Positions 1 to 12,440 of a stretch of DNA of 64,000 nucleotides are shown in pieces. Location: the NCBI GenBank assembly GCA_911728435.2, contig OU452207.1, positions 1,426,001-1,490,000 of the forward strand, given 5' to 3'. Both the position numbers and the translations under genes were made by a program. The notes beneath the pieces were generated by a model, which made no database searches, was not told the DNA's origin, and saw only the letters and a program-made list of their open reading frames with translations. The stretch's first letter is position 1, and every line of letters begins with the position of its first letter. The DNA is from Apoderus coryli (lineage: Eukaryota > Arthropoda > Insecta > Coleoptera > Attelabidae).

Positions 1-602
1 GAATCACCCTTTGATTTATCCATTACCTATTTAATTTCAGATTAATTAACAAATAAACAAATTAATAATTATATGCATATAATAAGATTCATTCATGTTA
101 AAATGGACAATAATTAGGTTTAATTAAATAAAATGTTTAGTTTCCGGTGTCGGATAGCAACAGCGGCAAAAATTATCGAATAAGGACTCCTACGCTATTT
201 AAGCTACATAACATACAAATTATTTTTTTTTGCAAACGTGTCAACAACCTTCAACCTGAAAATATACTATCTACATTTTGTAAATACATAATAAGAGCAT
301 GGGATGGCAACTATCATTTTAAATCAAAATTCTTCTTCAGCATATATTCCATTTCATATTTCTTACCTATTAGCAAACTGAGCTACCCTTTTACCGCTGC
401 AACATCTTAATTAATGTACATTAATCTTTGCCTAAACTAACCTATCTATGTCTCAAGTTCTTATTATAGTTTATTATTATATTCATATTCATGTATTCTT
501 CTTATTTTCTCATCAGAACCAGCAAACTTTGCAGTTAAGTGTGGTAGTCGTTCCTCTATTGGTACAATTTGCTTACGGCTGTATCGTAGCTGGTTTGATG
601 GC
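1..602. other. AT-rich non-coding DNA, no gene seen
   Basis: No reading frame here resembles a known protein. Around 411-432 the stretch shares the string ATTAATGTACATTAATC with the perfect palindrome at 20622-20647, so at least this short piece is repetitive. Confidence 0.5.
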
Positions 603-1485
603 TTAAATAGCCAGTTTATTGGGATTTCGAATTTTTGTTAGTGTTCGTAGAGCTGAACGTTCGGCAATTTGAAGATTGTACATTGACCCTCGGCGACAGT
701 TGAGGTAAAGTGGTCTGCAAATCGACTTATAGATGAAAGCTGATTTTGAAGTAGATAAGCCTTCGTTCTTAAATGTTAAGCCCTTAAAACAGTTAGCTCT
801 TGATATGACGCGTTTTCTGATGGTATTGGTATGCTCTTTAAGGTTCAATTTGTGGTCCAAGGTAAAGCCCCCGACGTCTTCGGGGTTATGCTGGTATTTC
901 CTAAGTTAATTGTTGGAGAAGCATTAGTGATGGTATGATTAAATATAATGAACTGTGATTTAGAAGCATTTACTTGTAGTCGCTATTTGGAAAACCATGC
1001 CAGGGTCCGGTTGAGAAAATTAGACAAGTTTGCAATTGTCGTTGGTAAATTCTTTCCATGCGAAATGATGGCAGAGTCGTCTGCAAACTGAAGTCCGTAG
1101 ACAGATTGACAAACGAAGGCAGGAACAGTATGAAAGATGATCCTTGAGCGACACCCTGATAGGTTGAAAACCCTTTTGAAAATGAAGAATTCATTTTTAT
1201 TTTTAGGTTTCTGTTTTCAATGAAATTTTTAATCAAAAGTAGTAGAAATTGAGGTATGTTTAACACAAAAAGTCTGTACAATAATCCTTTGTGCCACACA
1301 CTGTCAAATGCTTTGCTAATATCAAGTAGAACTGCAGCAAATTTGATTTGGGTTAACCGTGCAGCCTGAACATTGGAAACAAATATTGCTAAAGGTTGAA
1401 TAGTTGAACATTTCTCCGCGAAACTGAACTGATGGTTAGGAGTTATATTGTTGGCAGAAATCCAATTACCAGAAAATGTTTGACA
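603..1485 (-). pseudogene. Non-LTR reverse transcriptase remnant (jockey-like)
   Basis: Read on the minus strand, frames in sequence give the core of a retrotransposon reverse transcriptase. Motif A reads LLDISKAFDSVWHKG (about 1345-1285). The motif-B loop reads GVAQGS where related elements have GVPQGS. Motif C reads FADDSAI (about 1080). The thumb begins LDHKLNLKEH near 860. The product would copy its own RNA into DNA at a nicked target. The frame breaks several times between 900 and 1150, the 5' half with the endonuclease is missing, and no 3' tail is visible. It is a dead, 5'-truncated copy. The clade is inferred from the motif style only. Confidence 0.8.
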
Positions 1486-1486
1486 T

Positions 1487-1887
1487 TATAACCTAACTTT
1501 TTTTTCTTATGACTTTTATTGCATTTGTGTCAAAAATGTGATGAAATAAAGTTTTCTACATAAAAAAGGCATACTTGTTTTTTCTCGAAAATTTTAAAGG
1601 TTTTCGAGAAATTCGAGTTTGAAATTAGGACAAAATTGGTTCTTAGTACAAGGCATTAATAAAATTTTGGAAAACTTTTCGTTAACAAACTGTATTTCAA
1701 TATCAGTTTTATTAATGCTGTGTACTAAGGACCAGTTTTGTCCTAAAATTTTCAAACTCGAATTTCTCATAAACCTTTAACTTTTCCGAGAAAAAACAAG
1801 TATTCTTTTTTATGTAGAAAACTTTATTTTATCACATTTTTGACACAAATGGAATAAAAGCCACAAGAAAAAAAAGTTAGGTCATAA
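1487..1887. repeat. Foldback (palindromic) element, family F1
   Basis: About 200 bp starting near 1487 (TTATAACCTAACTTT) return as the inverted complement ending near 1887, with a few mismatches, giving an almost complete palindrome of about 400 bp. It holds no coding frame. One arm of the same family lies at 54601-54812. Such structures are usually non-autonomous DNA transposons; the mobilising transposase is not identified. Confidence 0.8.
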
Positions 1888-2330
1888 TTAAGGCAAGAGT
1901 CCCCCCCGTTTACCCGCCTATGGTGATCATTTTTTATTCAATTTCATGTCAGTTTACGACATTTAACTAGTTGATCAAATATGCTACATTTGGTTAATTC
2001 ACCTTTACTCGTTTCGAAAATATTTCAAAAAAATCGTCCTCAGGCAGTCATCTTTAACACCCTTTGTAAATAAGGACTTTTCAAAAAATTACAATTTAGG
2101 TTTTTTTCATGATTAGACGTCCCCAACTCGCTCACGAATTTTAGTAACTTGTATATCATTTTTTGAAGTAGACGCCGTTTTATTTCTATTAACATTCTTT
2201 AAATATGGCACTTATTTTAAAATGTAGTCGTAATATGTCTACAAAATCAGACTTTAAGAGAATTTTGAAAATCGGAATAGTTTTGCCAAAACAGACTCTT
2301 TGCATCTACGGTGACTCACCCTGTATAGAA
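1888..2330. other. Non-coding DNA with a CACCCTGTATA terminus
   Basis: No coding content recognised. The stretch ends at about 2313-2328 with GGTGACTCACCCTGTATA, the same terminus style as at 15026-15043. It is probably one end of a decayed TA-targeting DNA element whose other end is not identified. Confidence 0.4.
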
Positions 2331-2394
2331 AGCATTGTGCTCTATGTCGTTAAGAAATAGGTTGAACAATAGTGAGCCAAAGCCAAAGTATAAC
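2331..2394 (-). pseudogene. Very short reverse transcriptase fragment
   Basis: The minus strand reads GSLLFNLFLNDIEHNAF, matching the segment that follows motif B in jockey-like reverse transcriptases (usually GPLLFLLYINDL). Only about 20 codons are recognisable. It is a relic and could be part of the same insertion as 603-1485, separated by the foldback element. Confidence 0.55.
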
Positions 2395-3113
2395 CGGAGG
2401 TGGCACAAATTTTAGAAATATAGATTAGATTGACCTACTTAAATAACCAAATTTTCAAAATGATCCGTCTAAAACCCTGTATAGGGAATAAGAAAGAAAT
2501 CCAAAAATAAGACACACGGTACATGAATCGCGAGCGTCACGTATTTATTTCATAATACACCGCCAAGAACAAACTCTCACAAACAAAATTTCCAACTTTT
2601 GCGCTCGATTTGATCATAAATTAAGTTTCCTCATCTACTAAGGCGTTATTGCTTGGTGCTGCTATACCTACTACACAGACACTTTTCCGCGGTCAAATGG
2701 AAATTCACTCCACTTTCCCTCTCCTCCACCTCTAAACTCTACACAACTTCAACTCCATGTATATAACTATATTTCTTCGGGTTGCAACGCAACTTCCCCA
2801 GTGCTTCCTAATTTCGTTACACTTCCCACTCGAAAACTTTATTATTTCTTGGGAATAAATTTCTTCCTGGTCGTATTATTATTCGTCTACTAGGTAGTTA
2901 TTTCTTGTCATTTGCTTGCTTTACCTTCTTATTGTTATGATTACTACTTTTTGGGATATGAAATGGGATGTCGTCATGACAAAATGATTTTTTTATTCGC
3001 TCGTTTTATTGTTCGTGCGCATCTTGGATTTTTTGTTTTGTATAGTAGATAGCGGAATAATACCAACTTTAAAACCACTGTTGGCAGGAGCGTAGGGATG
3101 CTGTTACGGGCCT
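2395..3113. other. Non-coding DNA, mostly unrecognised
   Basis: Sequence of higher complexity than its surroundings, without a convincing reading frame. The segment 2500-2950 does not resemble other parts of the window and may be unique intron DNA of the surrounding host gene. Confidence 0.4.
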
Positions 3114-3488
3114 GTGTTCCAAAGAATTTCCGTGGCACCAGTTTTTGAATACCCTCCCCTTAAAGTTCTGCCGCCTGACTTGTTTGTTCCAAAAATGTTG
3201 ACCGATTTGCATAAAACCCAACGTTTATACAGTGCATTGACTTTCCTTGAGCGGTACCACAATGAAGGTGAAGATTTTTTAGACCAAATTGTTACTGGTG
3301 ACGAAACATGGGTGGCCTACGTCACACCAGAATCGAAACAACAATCCATGGAATGGCGATATTCATCATCACCCAAAAGAGTGAAGTTTAAGCAAACAAT
3401 TTCTGCCCGGAAAATCATGTGCACAGTTTTTTGGGACAGAAAAGGAGTATTGCTAGTGGAGTTTCTGTTTCGTAATGAGAGAATATAA
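3114..3488 (+). pseudogene. Mariner transposase fragment
   Basis: The frame encodes the central part of a mariner transposase. The linker reads ALTFLERYHNEGEDFLDQI. The first catalytic aspartate lies in TGDETWV, followed by a stretch like the mariner YxTPESKQQSMEW region and then FWDRKGVLLVEF. The N-terminal helix-turn-helix, the second and third catalytic aspartates and both inverted repeats are absent. Complete mariner transposases are about 345 residues; only about 110 remain. It cannot be catalytically active. It belongs to a different subgroup from the DD41D elements elsewhere in this window. Confidence 0.85.
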
Positions 3489-3578
3489 ACAGTTTAATAT
3501 TGATATTGGACGTGTTAACATCGTTTTAATTTGTTTGTGATTTTTTTTTTGCTACTCAGTATTTATATTATTATTTGA

Positions 3579-3981
<403 letters not shown>

Positions 3982-4083
3982 GAAGTAAGAAGAAGACGTT
4001 TATTTCAGAATGAAGTATTATACGTTTATTAAGAAATCAAACAAACTTAACCAAAGCACAATTTAAAATCTAAAAACTAAAAA

Positions 4084-4190
4084 ATATTAAAAGGATTTCA
4101 TGTCCGTAAATATAATAAATGAAAAATAATTTAATGACAAAGCGGACTAAAATGCTGGTTTTACCTACACAAGGAATTTTGTTTAATTTT
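4084..4190. repeat. Partial copy of the hammerhead-bearing element arm
   Basis: About 100 bp beginning TATTAAAAGGATTTCATG match, with scattered differences, the left end and arm of the element at 60438-60906. The match shares the same outer boundary and runs to the string GGAATTTTGTTTAATTT. The ribozyme-containing spacer and the second arm are absent here. The shared boundary supports it as a true element end. Confidence 0.7.
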
Positions 4191-4304
4191 TTTATTTTTC
4201 ATTTACTAAAAAATATACATGCTATTATATAGGTAAATTAGTTAAATTAGACAAAAGTTGCAGTTTTTGATTACTATGTGGCAAATTCTTTTTAGTTTCT
4301 GAAA

Positions 4305-4921
4305 TACAGGGTGATTTGTGAAAAACGCCGAATTTTATTTTCTTAAATATTTTGAAAACTATTGATTTTCGACAGAAAGTTTATCAAATCAAGAGTTTAA
4401 TGGCTCTAATATGTCTAGACGACGGCACTTTCAAAATTAACGTCCGCCGTTTTGCCTTACAACTGTCACCATCAACTTTGTTTTTTTTTTTAAATTCGGA
4501 CCTGCATTTTTAATTTTGTTTTCTAAAATGGTTTGTCACTACCTTTAAAATAAGGTATAACTCAAGTATGATCTCGACATTTCGATTCGATAGTAGTCAT
4601 CATCAATGATTTTTCCGTGATACAGACCTGTATTATTTTTTGATGAGCGAGAATAAAGTATTTTAAAGGGCATTATGTAGTAACACATTTCGTATTTTAG
4701 CTAAGCAAAAAATAATGCAGGTCTGTATTTGAAAAAACAAATTTGATGGTGGCAGCTGCAAAACGAAACGTTAAGACGTGTTAATTTTCAAAGTGCCATG
4801 TTATAGACATATTAGAGGTTATAACCATTAAACTTTTGATTTAAAACTTTCTCTCGAAAATCAACACTTATCGAAATATTTAAGAAAATAGGATTTTGCA
4901 TTTTTGTGTTTCGTGGAACAC
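4305..4921. repeat. Foldback element with CAGGGTG terminus
   Basis: The left end TACAGGGTGATTTGTG and roughly 190 bp after it are the imperfect inverted complement of roughly 4730-4921, around a 230-bp spacer. Matching blocks include TTTTCTTAAATATTT on the left and its complement near 4880. No coding frame. It is probably a non-autonomous TA-inserting DNA transposon. Confidence 0.65.
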
Positions 4922-6505
4922 GCAGAACACTGGTCACTACGCCCCTGACTGTTGGTTGAATTTTGTGTTCCAGCCCTTTATAATTCTAAACAAGCGGACA
5001 ATAGACTCAGTTGCAATCCTCGAGACAACAGTTGAACCTTAAAAAGAAATTGAGATCGAATGGAATATATCAATACATTTCTTGCATCTCTAATAATGAA
5101 AGTTCATTGAACTTTTTTATTATTATTGAAATCGTAGCATGTTTGGTGAAGACGGTAAAAAATCAATGTTCGAATGCCAAATGTGTCAACTTGTGTCATT
5201 TAAAAACAATTCTGCTAGATTTAGTTCATGTGAATTGTAGTAAAATAAAAATAAGTTTAAATTAGTAGATTTTTTAGATAAAATCTTCAAATAAAGTGTG
5301 GCATCACCGAATTTCTCATGTTTTCTTGATTGTTGCCAGTTTTGAATGAATTGAATTATTTTCGCAAAAATAACATAAAATAAAGGTTTAGATTAATGAA
5401 GCATCTGCGCGTGTATGGCAGGGATATCCTGAAAATGTAGAAGTTCTTGATATTTCTACGTTCCACTCTAAAGAATTGCAGAAAAACTAAACTACTGTTA
5501 TTAAGGGCATTAATAAATGAGTGGGAAATTTTTTGAGTTACCCCGTAGATAAACTCTAGGAAACTATATAGTTTCACCCTAATGTATTCTTAATTTAAAA
5601 TATAAAAAAAGCAAAAAAAAAAGTTCAATGATGCCGTTTTCAATAATAATAAAAACAGTTCCATGACCCTGTTTTGAACTTGCAACCTTACGATTACCAG
5701 AGTAAACGTTTACACAATTGGATAACATGTATGCCATGGTTGGTTTTTTAAAATGGCGTTTAAATGCAGACGTAGATGGCGAAGACGTCAAAAAATCAAT
5801 ATTGGAATGTCAAATGTGTCAACTTGTGTTATTCAAAAACAATTCTGGCAGATTTAGTTCATGTGTATAGTATTACAATAAAAGTACGCATAAATTAAAA
5901 GTTGTTTTAGATATAATAATTATGGTGAAAATGTTCAAATAAAGTGTGGCATCCGCGCATTTCTCATCTTTTCTTTATTGGTGTCAGTATTTGAATGAAT
6001 TCAATGGAATGATATAGGCATCTGCACATGTGTAGGATGTAAATAGAGTTCGGATTAATTACGGTATTGCGCGAATAATGAGTATGAGGTGTATGTTGTT
6101 GAAGCGAGTAGATTCCATAAGAATAACACACAAATCTGTTTTCATTTCTAACGGCTTTACTTTAATGAAAAAAGTGACGATTTGGGAACTATATTAAAAA
6201 TGTTTCCCTTCAAAAAAGCCTCAACAAAAGTAAACGTTGCATTGGGCTGACTATTTAAACGTATGTTAAAACACATGGCATACTTTTACACTTGTTTTGA
6301 TTGTCAGAAATTCGTGCCGAACTTTACCCTGTTTTCGTTGAAGATTAGAGTGAATAGTTAATGTTTAAATGCCAGCCCCTGTCTTGTGACATAATATAAT
6401 TTTAAACATAGATTACATACCTACTCAAAAAGGTCTACCTACTTATATGTTTCGTTTTCCACACTGTATAGCATACCAACAAAAATAAATAAAAAGTATA
6501 CATAC

Positions 6506-6643
6506 CTTTCTTGCATTTCTTCTGGATGGTCTTTGTAGATTCACAACTAGTCTGATTGCCCTTTTTTAGAGTTAACATTCTTGACCGTTGATTGGTCTTT
6601 ACATCGCAATCTGACCAAGCTCCTTTACCATATCGGCATTCCT
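6506..6643 (-). CDS. miple: Pleiotrophin/midkine domain exon of a miple-like gene
   Basis: This 138-nt exon lies between a clean acceptor (TTTCATTGCAG, ending at 6644) and donor (GTATG, from 6505). It starts with two bases of a split codon and ends with one, so it is a phase 1-1 exon. The product reads ECRYGKGAWSDCD, a basic linker, TLKKGNQTSCESTKT and IQKKCKKG. The C-x6-W-x2-C spacing, the TLKKG motif and the two later cysteines are the signature of the PTN/MK heparin-binding domain. Family members are secreted growth factors that bind glycosaminoglycans. The signal-peptide exon at 41094-41220 is in compatible phase. The next exon, probably a further basic or second domain, was not found and likely lies beyond the left edge. 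Confidence 0.87.
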
Positions 6644-7477
6644 CTGCAATGAAAAGAAACACACGATCAAGATAATAAATACGATAAAAACCCAAGCAGT
6701 ACGAGTACATTTATACAGAAATAAGTGTAAATCCATCAAATACTTTACTTTTATTTTTGATGTGATGGATTTAGATATAATACAAGATACTTAGGTATGT
6801 ACCAAAACTGTAAAATATTTTTAAAATCTGACAAAAGTAGTCTCAAACTATTTATTTGAAACTACAAGCAGCCAATATACTCAGTTGCAATCCTCGAGAC
6901 AATAGTTCAACCTTAAAAAGAAATTGAGATCGAATGGAATATATCAATACATTTCTTGCATCTCTAATAATGAAAGAAAGAATATATCGATACATTTCTT
7001 GCATCTGTATAACCCAGTGCATTGAACTTTTTTTTATTATTATTGAAATTGTAACCCCTCTGGTGAGGACGGTAAAAATCAATATTCGAATGCCAAATGT
7101 GTCAACTTGTGTCATTTAAATACAATAATTCTGCCAGATTTAGTTCATGTGAATAGTATTCAAATAAAAATAAGTATAATTTTTTTTAGATAAAATAATG
7201 TTTTAATATTTGTTATATTATTGTGGTAGTTTAGTAAATTAAATGTGTTGGTAAGTCAAGTATCTAATAATGTTCCATGTGTAAATATATTGTGTAAAGT
7301 GTAGATTTGTTGAGGTTTTTATGGTGAAAATCTTGAAATAAAGTGTGGCATCCGCGAATTTCTCATATTTTCTGGATTGTTGTCAGATTTTGAATCAATT
7401 GAATGACATATAAATAATATGAAATTACAACCAAATTATTTTAACAAAAATAACATAAAATAAACTTTAGGAAATTA

Positions 7478-9102
7478 AGTTTGTGTTTCATTGTCGATGC
7501 ATTCGGAACCTTTTTCCAGGGTGTATTTATTGACTCCTCGAACGCGGCTTCTGGTCATGATTGTCCTTATGTTTATTCGTTTTCGATTGAATCAGTTACT
7601 GAAGATGAAATATTAAAAGCATGCAGAAGGCTCAGTAACAGGATGACATCAGGTCCGGATGGTCTTCCATCTTTCTTTGTGAAATACTGTATGCCGGTTC
7701 TGGTTGGGCCGCTGTGCTTAATATTGATTGATAACTATCGCCCGATTTCCATTCTGTCGAATTTTGCAAAAATTTTTGAGTCTGTACTATATGATCGTAT
7801 TTATAGTTTTGTTAGAAATCAGATTTCCACTGTACAACATGGTTTCTTTTCCCATAGATCTACTGTGTCTAATCTAGCGGTTCTTTCTGAAAATGTTTCT
7901 GATGTTTTAGATCGTGGAGGCCAAATTGATGTAATATATACAGATTTCACTAAGGCATTTGACAGAATGGATCACGGCATTTTGATGCGAAAATTTGACC
8001 AGTTTGGTTTTGTTTTAAACATAAAATTGTTTCTTCAGTCATACTTGAAAAATAGACCTCAGTATGTTTCTCACAATGGCTACCAGTCTCATACATATAC
8101 AGCTTCTTCAGGAGTGCCTCAGGGATCGGACCCCTTTTTTTATGTTATTTATCAATGACCTGGAGAATGGAATGAATTGTGATCGGCTGATGTTTGCGGA
8201 TGATCTTAAATTGTACAGTTCTATTGATAGTATCGTTGACTGTGCTAACCTACAGAACAATTTGGAGCTGGTGCATCAATGGTGCGTACTAAATAAACTT
8301 TCACTTAATCCGTCGAAGTGCAAATATATCAGTTTTACGCGCAAGAGGGTGATCATTGATTACGTTTATTCCATTGATCAGGTGCAAATCTCACGATGTG
8401 AATCTATCACTGATTTAGGAATTATATTTGATTCGAAATTTACGTTTGCTGAGCATATCAATTATAAGACACTAGAGGCAGGTAGGACATACGGTTTTCT
8501 GGTTAGGAATTGCAGGGGATTTAGAAACACAGATACCCTTAAAACGCTGTACTTTAGCTACGTGCGCTCTAAACTGGAATATGGGTCACTGATAGGGTAT
8601 CCATATTATGTGACTCATCAAAATACGGTCGAAAAAGTGCAACGCCGATTTTTGAAGTACTTAATGTATAAAGAGGATGGTCATTATCCTCCAAGGAAAA
8701 TAAATTCTTTGCGATTTCTTTACAGTTTAGTTCACTCCAATATAGATTGTTCCCACTTGCTTTCAACAATTAATTTCAACGTTCCAAGGCAGCGTATAAG
8801 GACCCGTACAACATTTTATTGTGGTTATGCTAGGACGAATCTTATGTTGAGATCTCCTATTTCTATTTGTACCAGAAACTACAATCTTATGTGTAAATAT
8901 TGTGATATTTTTTCGTGTAGTGTTAAAGAAATTATGGATTGTACATGTCTCATGTTACTCATTAGTATTACCATTAAGAGCTAGTTTTCTTTTTATTTTA
9001 ATTTAAGTTTGTTTTTTTGTGGTTTCACCGTTTGGAATTATTATTATTTTGTCCTGTGATTGGCTTCGCTGTTGGACAATAAATGCTATTATTATTATTA
9101 AT
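7478..9102 (+). pseudogene. Non-LTR reverse transcriptase, family J1 copy 1
   Basis: Two overlapping frames (7481-8158, 8064-8984) encode most of a jockey/CR1-type reverse transcriptase. They show NYRPISILSNFAKIFE, motif A YTDFTKAFDRMDHGI, motif B SSGVPQGS, motif C LMFADDLKLYSS and the thumb and C-terminal region ending at 8984. Compared with the sister copy at 57345-59100 about 30 residues are missing just before NYRPIS, and a frameshift lies close to GVPQGS. No endonuclease is present. The 3' end is (ATT)n after AATAAATGC. It interrupts a unit of the local repeat cluster, so it arrived after that unit formed. Confidence 0.88.
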
Positions 9103-9730
9103 AAGCATTTGCGCGTGTGTTGGATGTAAATAGATTTCGGATTAATTACGGTATTGCGCGAATAATAAGTACGAGATGTAGGATAGCGATAATTTCAAGT
9201 CAAAACTGATGATCAAAACAAACAGATGCGACACACATAATATTAGTTTATTTTAAGGTACTAGGGATTCCAACGATACATCGATATATCGGAAGAATAA
9301 TATCGATAGTCGCATCGACACTTTACACTTTCTATAATTAAATATCATTACTGATTAACGTACCGGTCAATTGATGAATATAATATAGTTACCATAACAT
9401 TACCAATCTCTTACTTTTGTGCAGAATGATTTTAAGTACGTTTTTTTTTCCATTTTTATACAAATTTTTATAATTTATATTTACAAAATGACACAGAATT
9501 TTGCTTGATTGTTGCATCGTTGTCAAATTTAGTTTATGCTAGTATAAAATATATATTTAACTGCCATAATTTAAGTTTGTGGTTAATTAGGCATTTGCCC
9601 TTGTGTTGGGTGTGTAGATAGATTTCAGATTGATCTATTGATTTCAGTATTACGCGAATAATTAGTAGATACAATTTTTCAAATAAAGTTGAGGAAATGC
9701 ACTTTTCTATGAGTTGTCATTTGTTGTCAC

Positions 9731-10250
9731 TTCGGATGTTTCCATATTATAATATGTGAACTCCAATTTTGTACAAAAAAAAATGTTTTGCAAAGGAACA
9801 GCATAATAAATAATGTTATTTTCTAGTCATACCACGTATAGGTATGTACCTCTTCTAATTATTTTATCTAACATTCATACAATGTTTTAATCGTTATCCA
9901 GGCAGTTCAAAACCAAAACATATACGAATAACCTCTAATTATAGAATAAAAACAATTCAAATAATAAATAATAATTTTATAAATTGATTAAATGTTATAA
10001 TATTTATTAATTAATAAATAATAATAATATCATTCCACTTTAATTTGTTTACAGTATGTATAAATTATAATTAAATTATCGCGTAATTTGTTGTTCATTT
10101 GAACTTTGCATATCATTACAAATATTTTATAAATTAATAAACATTTTGATGTTAAAAAATCACTGAACCAAAACATGAAATTAATGTAAATAAAACAAAT
10201 CAAAAATTCAAAGAATGTAGGAATTCAGTTGCCTCAAACTTTTCATTTTT
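9731..10250. other. AT-rich non-coding DNA
   Basis: Long A/T runs with no coding frame and no inverted repeat that I can support. Confidence 0.45.
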
Positions 10251-10897
10251 TTTTTTAATAATAATGATATAATCCTTTATTTAGCATATATGCAATTTAC
10301 ATTGATGTATAAATACATACAAAAACAAAAATAAAAAAAACAAAAAATATCACTACATTTGTAAATAATTAAAAATTAAAACACAATTACAAAACAGAAC
10401 ATAAAATAATTACAAACACAAACAGTCTACTGCTGCTCCTGTAATTCTTCCTTCACCTCTTCCTCCTTTATTGATTGTTCGACTCCACGTATTATTACGT
10501 GAAGGGACCTCTCTTCAGGGAGCTGGTAGGTATAGTATGCCAGTTTTTCTTGGTTGAGGAATTTCACCATTCCTCTAAAAGAATCCGGGTTAGATGGCTG
10601 CACCCGGTTGCCGTCTTTAATGACGCGTGGGCCATTGTGGGACAGTTTCAAGGCCGCTGTCGGTAGAGACACGCCCGTCCGGAGTTTCTTTAAAGGTGGA
10701 AACGCTTCCGGGGTTTCCGTTGACTTTTTCCTGGTACTCCTCCTCTGCGTCATAGTCCATTGCCAGTCCTCATCCTTATTTGTTTCCGTGACCTCCATGT
10801 CCGTGGGGACAACGACTGTCGTCGCTGCTGGAATCGGCCTCATTTGGAGGTTATGGACCTCCGCTCTTAGTTTGAGCATTTCTCTCCCTTTAGACAT
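10251..10897 (-). pseudogene. ORF1 (gag-like) fragment with its own 3' tail
   Basis: The minus-strand frame 10897-10427 reads PPLKKLRTG near its middle, then MVKFLNQEKLAYYTYQLPE and LHVIIRGVEQSIKEEEVKEE. This is the fold that precedes the CCHC knuckles in ORF1 proteins of jockey and X-element type retrotransposons, the RNA-binding partner of the reverse transcriptase. The frame stops before any zinc knuckle. It is followed directly by an A/T-rich 3' region with AATAAA (about 10283) and a terminal A tract (T run at about 10245 on the plus strand). An ORF1 piece with a polyadenylation signal but no ORF2 behind it is unusual. Confidence 0.7.
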
Positions 10898-12180
10898 AAA
10901 GTCAATTTTCTTTTAAAGGCCGCGATGGTAGTGCAGTCCTTCACAGATACGTCCAATTCATTATACCTTATGAAATAATGTTCTTTCAGAGCATTTTTTG
11001 TTTTTTGTTGTAACTCTGAAATCATTTCTTGTTCTTGTGTTGTAGTCATGAACATCCGAGTTGACAAGCAATTTGGATGTCAGATAACCTGGCGTCAAAC
11101 CGAGTTTCATTTTATGGATCAGTGTAAGAGTCCTAAATTCTAAATACTCAGACACCGAAAACCAATCCAGAGACCGCAACATATATTGGATGGGAGTTCT
11201 TCGACCTACACCAAGAATCGCCCTCATAGCTCTATTCTGCAATTTCTGTCTATCTCGTTCTTATTTGCATTGCACAAAATGGAACCAGAAAATGTATAAT
11301 GGAGCAATACAAGAGTATTGTACGCCATCAATCTTGAATATCTCGTCAATGAAGTGGCTATTCTAACTAAGAAATGTACAGATTTCGAGACTCTTGAAAT
11401 AACAAACAATACATGAATAATAATACCCAAATACTTCATACTTTCCACTCTCTCCACGACTTCACCGTTCATCATTACTTTTGTGTTTAAATTAGAATAT
11501 TCAGAGTGGATGTGTTAAATGCCGAAAATCATACATTTTGTCTTATTATTATTTAATTTAATTAAATTACCGTTACACCAAGAAACAACGCGAGACATAT
11601 CCATATTCAAGGTATTTACTACTTCGGAAAGGCTATTACTCGAAAAATAGATAAGAGTATCATCAGCAAATAGATGAATTTTGCTGTGATCAACAGCATG
11701 TACAACATCATTAATAATATACAGTAGAAACAAGAGCGGTCCCAAAGAACTACCCTGTGGTACGCCATGAACATTCTCTATCTCCGGTGAAACAAATCCA
11801 TTAATTTTTGTCCTTTGTTTTCTATTCTCTGGATAGTCGGCAAGCCAAGCTAAAGCAATTCCTGAAATACCCATGTTTTTTAATTTCAATAGAAGTTTTC
11901 CCCTATCAATAGTCTTGAAAGCTCGCTTGATATCCAAGAATACAGCACCTATTATCCGACCACAATCAGAGTCACTCTTCCAGTCAAACAATATATTCTG
12001 GACAGCCGTTTCACAACCATGACCCTTCCGAAACCCTGACTGATTTACGTAAAGCACATCATTTGTATTCACAAACTCCAACCAACATTCAACTCTCTGG
12101 GGGCCAATTCCCCTGCTTTGTCGGTCCTTAGGATCATCCTTCAAGGTGGGTAGGTATATAATTAGGAAATAATTCAACGC
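10898..12180 (-). pseudogene. Non-LTR reverse transcriptase remnant, family J5
   Basis: Minus-strand frames in order give QSGFRKGHGCETAVQN, motif A LDIKRAFKTIDRGKL, motif B GVPQGSSLGPLLFLLY, motif C HLFADDTLIYFSS (all within 12177-11515), then VESMKYLGIII and the thumb (11475-11224). The C-terminal domain follows, with HDYNTRTRNDFRV (11242-10961), ending near 10900. At least three frameshifts separate these pieces. No endonuclease is present. The C-terminus abuts the ORF1 fragment at 10897, so the two are either a recombinant or a nested pair. Confidence 0.85.
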
Positions 12181-12239
12181 ACTGCATCAATTAGGATGGG
12201 ATGGGAGTCACATCAGTGGAAAAAAAATTAATTGAAACA

Positions 12240-12440
12240 TATTATTCCAGAATAGACACAACAAAAGCAAAATAGAGCAATTCTACACTGTTCAACTTTC
12301 CGGTCTCTAAAAATAAATAAAGCTTTCTGACGCTTTGTTGTTTGCTGTTGCAGATAGCAAAAAGTGTTTTAGAATTTGAATTAAATCCATTACATTCAAC
12401 AAACTGTTGTCGTGTTCCCAAATAGGACTGCAAAAAGATT
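12240..12440 (-). pseudogene. Small reverse transcriptase fragment
   Basis: The minus strand reads LQSYLGTRQQFVECNGFNS, which corresponds to the segment between motifs A and B of jockey-like reverse transcriptases (compare SYLTNRKQ in relatives). Recognisable similarity stops after about 25 codons. The following minus-strand frame up to 12734 is not recognised. Confidence 0.5.

Larger units (their letters stand above)
4985..9730. repeat. Diverged local repeat cluster around the miple exon
   Basis: Several blocks recur in the same order. A block beginning CTCAGTTGCAATCCTCGAG lies at about 4998 and 6878. AATGTGTCAACTTGTGT lies at about 5174, 5811 and 7095. AAATAAAGTGTGGCATC lies at about 5289, 5939 and 7338. 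TTACGGTATTGCGCGAATAA lies at about 6059 and 9148, with a weaker version at about 9645. Together they suggest three to four diverged copies of a unit of roughly 0.6-1.5 kb. Copy three is split by the retroelement at 7478-9102. Whether this is old tandem duplication or several insertions of one element is not resolved. Confidence 0.65.

Noticed and set aside
9241..9330. TATCGATA site (9301-9308) with nearby ATCGATAT as a DRE-type promoter
   Set aside because: No gene or CpG-rich start region is adjacent, and the surrounding GGGATTCCAACGATACATCG may be a transposon end. One octamer in AT-rich DNA is weak evidence.
4985..9730. CRISPR-like array
   Set aside because: Repeats are hundreds of bases long, diverged and irregularly spaced in eukaryotic DNA; no short direct repeat with uniform spacers.
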